The notes under the pieces are model-generated. The model saw nothing but the letters and a program-made list of their open reading frames with translations. It did no database searches and was not told the DNA's origin. Source: an uncultured Clostridia bacterium (GTDB taxonomy: Bacteria > Bacillota > Clostridia > Christensenellales > UBA3700). Taken from it: a DNA stretch of 8,826 bases. Positions 6,742 through 8,826 of this stretch are shown here, one piece after another. The translations under genes and the position numbers were made by a program. The stretch's first letter is position 1. Every line of letters begins with the position of its first letter. The stretch is from NCBI GenBank assembly GCA_947176975.1, contig CAMWSW010000033.1, positions 1 to 8,826 of the forward strand, in the 5' to 3' direction.

Positions 6742-7089
6742 ATGAGAAAAACCAGTGTAATTATATTATCTTCTCTGTTGATATGCTTTTTGATTGCGCT
6801 TACTTGCGGTCTCGTATACACCAACGTAACTCCCGATAAAGAAAAAGTAAGCAACAAATTTGCAAAAGCAGGCTATGAGTGCGCCAAATTGGACTTTGGC
6901 GACTATTCGATACGCACCTATACCAAGGACGGCAACATCTTGCTTATAATTTGGTACGGCGACGAAAAATTGGCGGATAAAAGTATCGTCACCGCCAACA
7001 AAGTAAAAAAAGATAAATTTGTGGTAAAACGCGGTAATGCCGTAGCAATAGGCTACGAAAAGGATATAAGAATATTCCAGCTTGCTTAA
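6742..7089 (+). CDS. Small membrane-anchored protein (paralogue B)
   Basis: The 115-residue product has a basic start (MRK), a hydrophobic segment (about residues 5-26) and a mature domain that aligns with the preceding protein. Shared points are TP followed by V, K, F and GY, the short strand ending in IIW, and the C-terminal VKRGNAVAIG followed by an acidic/basic stretch and a final Ile/Leu-Phe. The hydrophobic segment contains Cys22 in the context IALTC, which is not a good lipobox, and there is no Cys where paralogue A has its +1 residue. B is therefore more likely held by an uncleaved N-terminal helix or cleaved by signal peptidase I. The ATG at 6742 was chosen over in-frame upstream starts because the promoter and ribosome site lie between them and the signal-like segment begins here. 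No known family is recognised; function is unknown. Confidence 0.8.
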   Translation: MRKTSVIILSSLLICFLIALTCGLVYTNVTPDKEKVSNKFAKAGYECAKLDFGDYSIRTYTKDGNILLIIWYGDEKLADKSIVTANKVKKDKFVVKRGNAVAIGYEKDIRIFQLA

Positions 7090-7120
7090 ATTCAAAGGTA
7101 ATACCTTGAATGAATATTCA
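7090..7120. repeat. Hairpin plus 10-bp palindrome upstream of the GH27 gene
   Basis: ATTCAAAGGT (7090-7099) pairs with ACCTTGAAT (7103-7111) with a single bulged A and a three-base loop. It directly follows the stop codon of paralogue B but has no T run, so it is at best a weak terminator. A perfect palindrome TGAATATTCA (7111-7120) adjoins it and lies upstream of the possible GH27 promoter, a position suitable for an operator. Confidence 0.4.
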
Positions 7121-7150
7121 TTAAAAAGTAAAAATATTTGCTGATATAAA
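7121..7150 (+). promoter_or_regulatory. Possible weak promoter of the GH27 gene
   Basis: TATAAA (7145-7150) is a plausible -10 element. The best -35 partner is TTAAAA (7121-7126) at 18 bases, which is poor. A weak core promoter next to a palindrome would fit activator-controlled expression of a sugar-use gene, but this is inference. Readthrough from paralogue B is an alternative. Confidence 0.3.
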
Positions 7151-7180
7151 ACATACGCAAAAAAGCTAAAAGGAGCGAAT

Positions 7181-8806
7181 ATGAAACGGAATGGTATGTG
7201 CCCGACGTGTTATCTCAAGATGTTGTTGACACCGGGAAAAAGACAAGCAAAACTTGATATCGGAGAAAAGTACGACAACGGCGTCGCGCTTACTCCGCCA
7301 ATGGGCTGGGCAAGTTGGAACACATTCAAAAACAATATCGACGAAGATTTGATATACGACACTGGCAAGGCAATGGTGGAAAAAGGCTTGCTTGACGCGG
7401 GATATAAGTTCATAAATCTTGACGACAATTGGCACTCCAATATGCGCGACGAGAATGGCAATCTGCAAGGCGACTTGGTGCGCTTCAAGAACGGCATTCC
7501 CTCTCTCGTGGCAAAACTCAACGATTTGGGACTCAAAGTGGGCATATACTCCTCCAACGGCACTTTGACTTGCGAAAACCTGCCCGCTTCTCTTCACAAT
7601 GAAGAAAAGGACGCGCTCAACTTCGCCAGGTGGGGTATCGAATATTTCAAGTACGACTTCTGCCACAACGAAAAGTACAGCAAGTACGCTCCCCTTGTAT
7701 ACGCCTTGGAAATAGTCAAAGTAGGCGAAAGACGAGGCATAGTCGTGGACTGTAAACAAGCAAAGCTCGACGGACTTGCCAAGTTTATGCCAAATGACAA
7801 ACTCGAGGGCGGATATTATATATCCGGACTTGACAAAGCAAGAGGTTCAGCGACCTTTGACAACGTGGTCGTCGACGAAGACGGCGAATACGTCTTGACG
7901 ATATGTATCAAAAAGCTAGGCTGGTACAATAAGACTCTTGTCGCAAAAGTCAACGGCGTAAACTATATATATGAATTCCCCCACCAAAAATTCTGGAACT
8001 TGACTGCGAGATTCCAACAGGTAGTACGCCTCAATAAAGGCGTCAACGTAATCCAATTATCCAATCCCGTGACGTGTCGCGCAGACTCTGCGGCTTTGCA
8101 ATATTACAAGATGGGGCAGGCTCTCAAAAAAGCCACCAAACGCGTCGCTATAGAGACGGGCGAAGAGGAAAAGCCTATCACCTTTTCTATCTGTGAATGG
8201 GGACTCAACAAGCCGTATAAATGGGGCGCAAAGGCGGGCAACCTTTGGCGTACCACTCTCGATATCAATCCAAATTGGAAATGGATTGTAATGCTCTATA
8301 AGCACACGGCAAAGCTATATAAATACTCCGGCGTAGGAGGTTGGAACGATCCAGATATGTTGGAAGTAGGCAACGGCAAATTGACTTATGACCAAAACAA
8401 ATCGCACTTCAGCGCGTGGTGTATGCTCAATGCTCCTTTGATACTCGGCAACGACTTGCGTTCAGTCAAACAAGACGTGCTTGAAATAGTCACCAATAAG
8501 AATTTGATTGCCATAAATCAAGACCCGCTTGGCAAACAAGCAAAAGTAATCAAAAGAAGCGGCGGCGTGGATATCCTTGCAAAACCGCTCGCGAATGACA
8601 AGACTGCAATCTGTCTCTTCAACAAACGCAAAGGCAACAAAAAAGTCTCCGTAGATTTGCAAAAAATTGTCGACGACGAATACGTCAAGATGAATCACAA
8701 GAATGAGTATACCCTCACCGAGCAATGGACGGGCGAGGAAGTCAAGACGAATAGGAAGTTTGCAACAAAGCTTAATAGCTATGAAAGTAAAGTATATATA
8801 GTTTAA
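7181..8806 (+). CDS. GH27 alpha-galactosidase-type glycosidase with an inserted CBM-like domain
   Basis: The 541-residue enzyme belongs to GH27, retaining glycosidases that release terminal alpha-galactose (some members act on alpha-GalNAc or beta-L-arabinopyranose). Barrel motifs: PPMGWASWNTF (39-49), NLDDNW (79-84), KVGIYSSNGTLTC (119-131), YFKYDFC (155-161) with nucleophile candidate Asp159, FSICEWG (335-341), WRTTLDI (356-362) with acid/base candidate Asp361, and GGWNDPDML (386-394). Cys131 and Cys161 match the conserved GH27 cysteine pair. About residues 184-305 are an extra beta-sandwich resembling CBM35/CBM6 (GGYYISGLD, DGEYVLTICI, KVNGV, LNKGVNVIQLSNP) placed between the nucleophile loop and FSICEWG. 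The C-terminal beta domain starts near 455. The N-terminus carries CPTC (7-10) and no signal peptide, so the enzyme is probably cytoplasmic and would act on imported oligosaccharides. The start is fixed by AAAAGGAG (7168-7175). No sugar transporter or terminator is visible. Confidence 0.9.
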   Translation: MKRNGMCPTCYLKMLLTPGKRQAKLDIGEKYDNGVALTPPMGWASWNTFKNNIDEDLIYDTGKAMVEKGLLDAGYKFINLDDNWHSNMRDENGNLQGDLVRFKNGIPSLVAKLNDLGLKVGIYSSNGTLTCENLPASLHNEEKDALNFARWGIEYFKYDFCHNEKYSKYAPLVYALEIVKVGERRGIVVDCKQAKLDGLAKFMPNDKLEGGYYISGLDKARGSATFDNVVVDEDGEYVLTICIKKLGWYNKTLVAKVNGVNYIYEFPHQKFWNLTARFQQVVRLNKGVNVIQLSNPVTCRADSAALQYYKMGQALKKATKRVAIETGEEEKPITFSICEWGLNKPYKWGAKAGNLWRTTLDINPNWKWIVMLYKHTAKLYKYSGVGGWNDPDMLEVGNGKLTYDQNKSHFSAWCMLNAPLILGNDLRSVKQDVLEIVTNKNLIAINQDPLGKQAKVIKRSGGVDILAKPLANDKTAICLFNKRKGNKKVSVDLQKIVDDEYVKMNHKNEYTLTEQWTGEEVKTNRKFATKLNSYESKVYIV

Positions 8807-8826
8807 TATTTTACACGAAATAAAAA

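Noticed and set aside
7090..7111. Rho-independent terminator after paralogue B
   Set aside because: The stem is AT-rich with a bulge and lacks a T run, so it is recorded only as a hairpin.
7166..7759. Minus-strand open frame of 197 codons opposite the GH27 gene
   Set aside because: Shadow of a clear GH27 coding region with all family motifs on the plus strand; no ribosome site or recognisable protein features.
1..8826. CRISPR array, transposon ends, tRNA or rRNA genes, phage genes
   Set aside because: No regular direct repeats, terminal inverted repeats, cloverleaf-like sequences or relevant protein motifs were seen by eye on either strand.

Overview
The window looks like chromosomal DNA from a low-to-moderate GC, Gram-positive-type bacterium, probably an anaerobic gut-type Clostridia relative (Bacillota). 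The reasons are strong AGGAGG-type ribosome sites, sigma-A-like promoters with 17-base spacers, a WYL regulator, an AGCS-type amino-acid symporter, an ABC-FtsX fusion transporter and a signal-less GH27 glycosidase. The lineage is inference; no rRNA or marker gene is present. I see no tRNA, rRNA, CRISPR array, insertion sequence or phage gene.

Layout. Bases 1-62 hold two perfect inverted DnaA boxes and the tail of a third cut by the window edge. They are followed by a very AT-rich stretch to about 250. This looks like one side of a replication origin or another DnaA-controlled site. A WYL-domain regulator (331-1317, +) follows behind its own promoter and ends in a hairpin that can terminate transcription from both sides. 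Converging on it is a two-gene minus-strand operon: an alanine/glycine:cation symporter (6014-4515), then an ABC ATPase-permease fusion (4522-1355) whose start codon overlaps the symporter stop. The ABC protein has an exceptionally large extracytoplasmic domain encoded by AT-rich DNA.

The 266-base divergent region (6015-6280) carries promoters in both directions and a 14-bp perfect palindrome. To the right are two small exported or membrane-anchored paralogues (6281-6613 and 6742-7089), separated by a rho-independent terminator, each with its own promoter. The last gene (7181-8806) is a cytoplasmic GH27 alpha-galactosidase-type enzyme with a carbohydrate-binding-like beta-sandwich inserted inside the catalytic barrel.

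Functional links. Only the symporter and ABC genes form a clear operon; the rest appear to be separate transcription units. If the origin call is right, the plus-strand genes run with the fork and the symporter-ABC operon runs against it. The best second-look items are the DnaA-box cluster, the small paralogue pair, the ABC ectodomain and the domain insertion in the GH27 enzyme.
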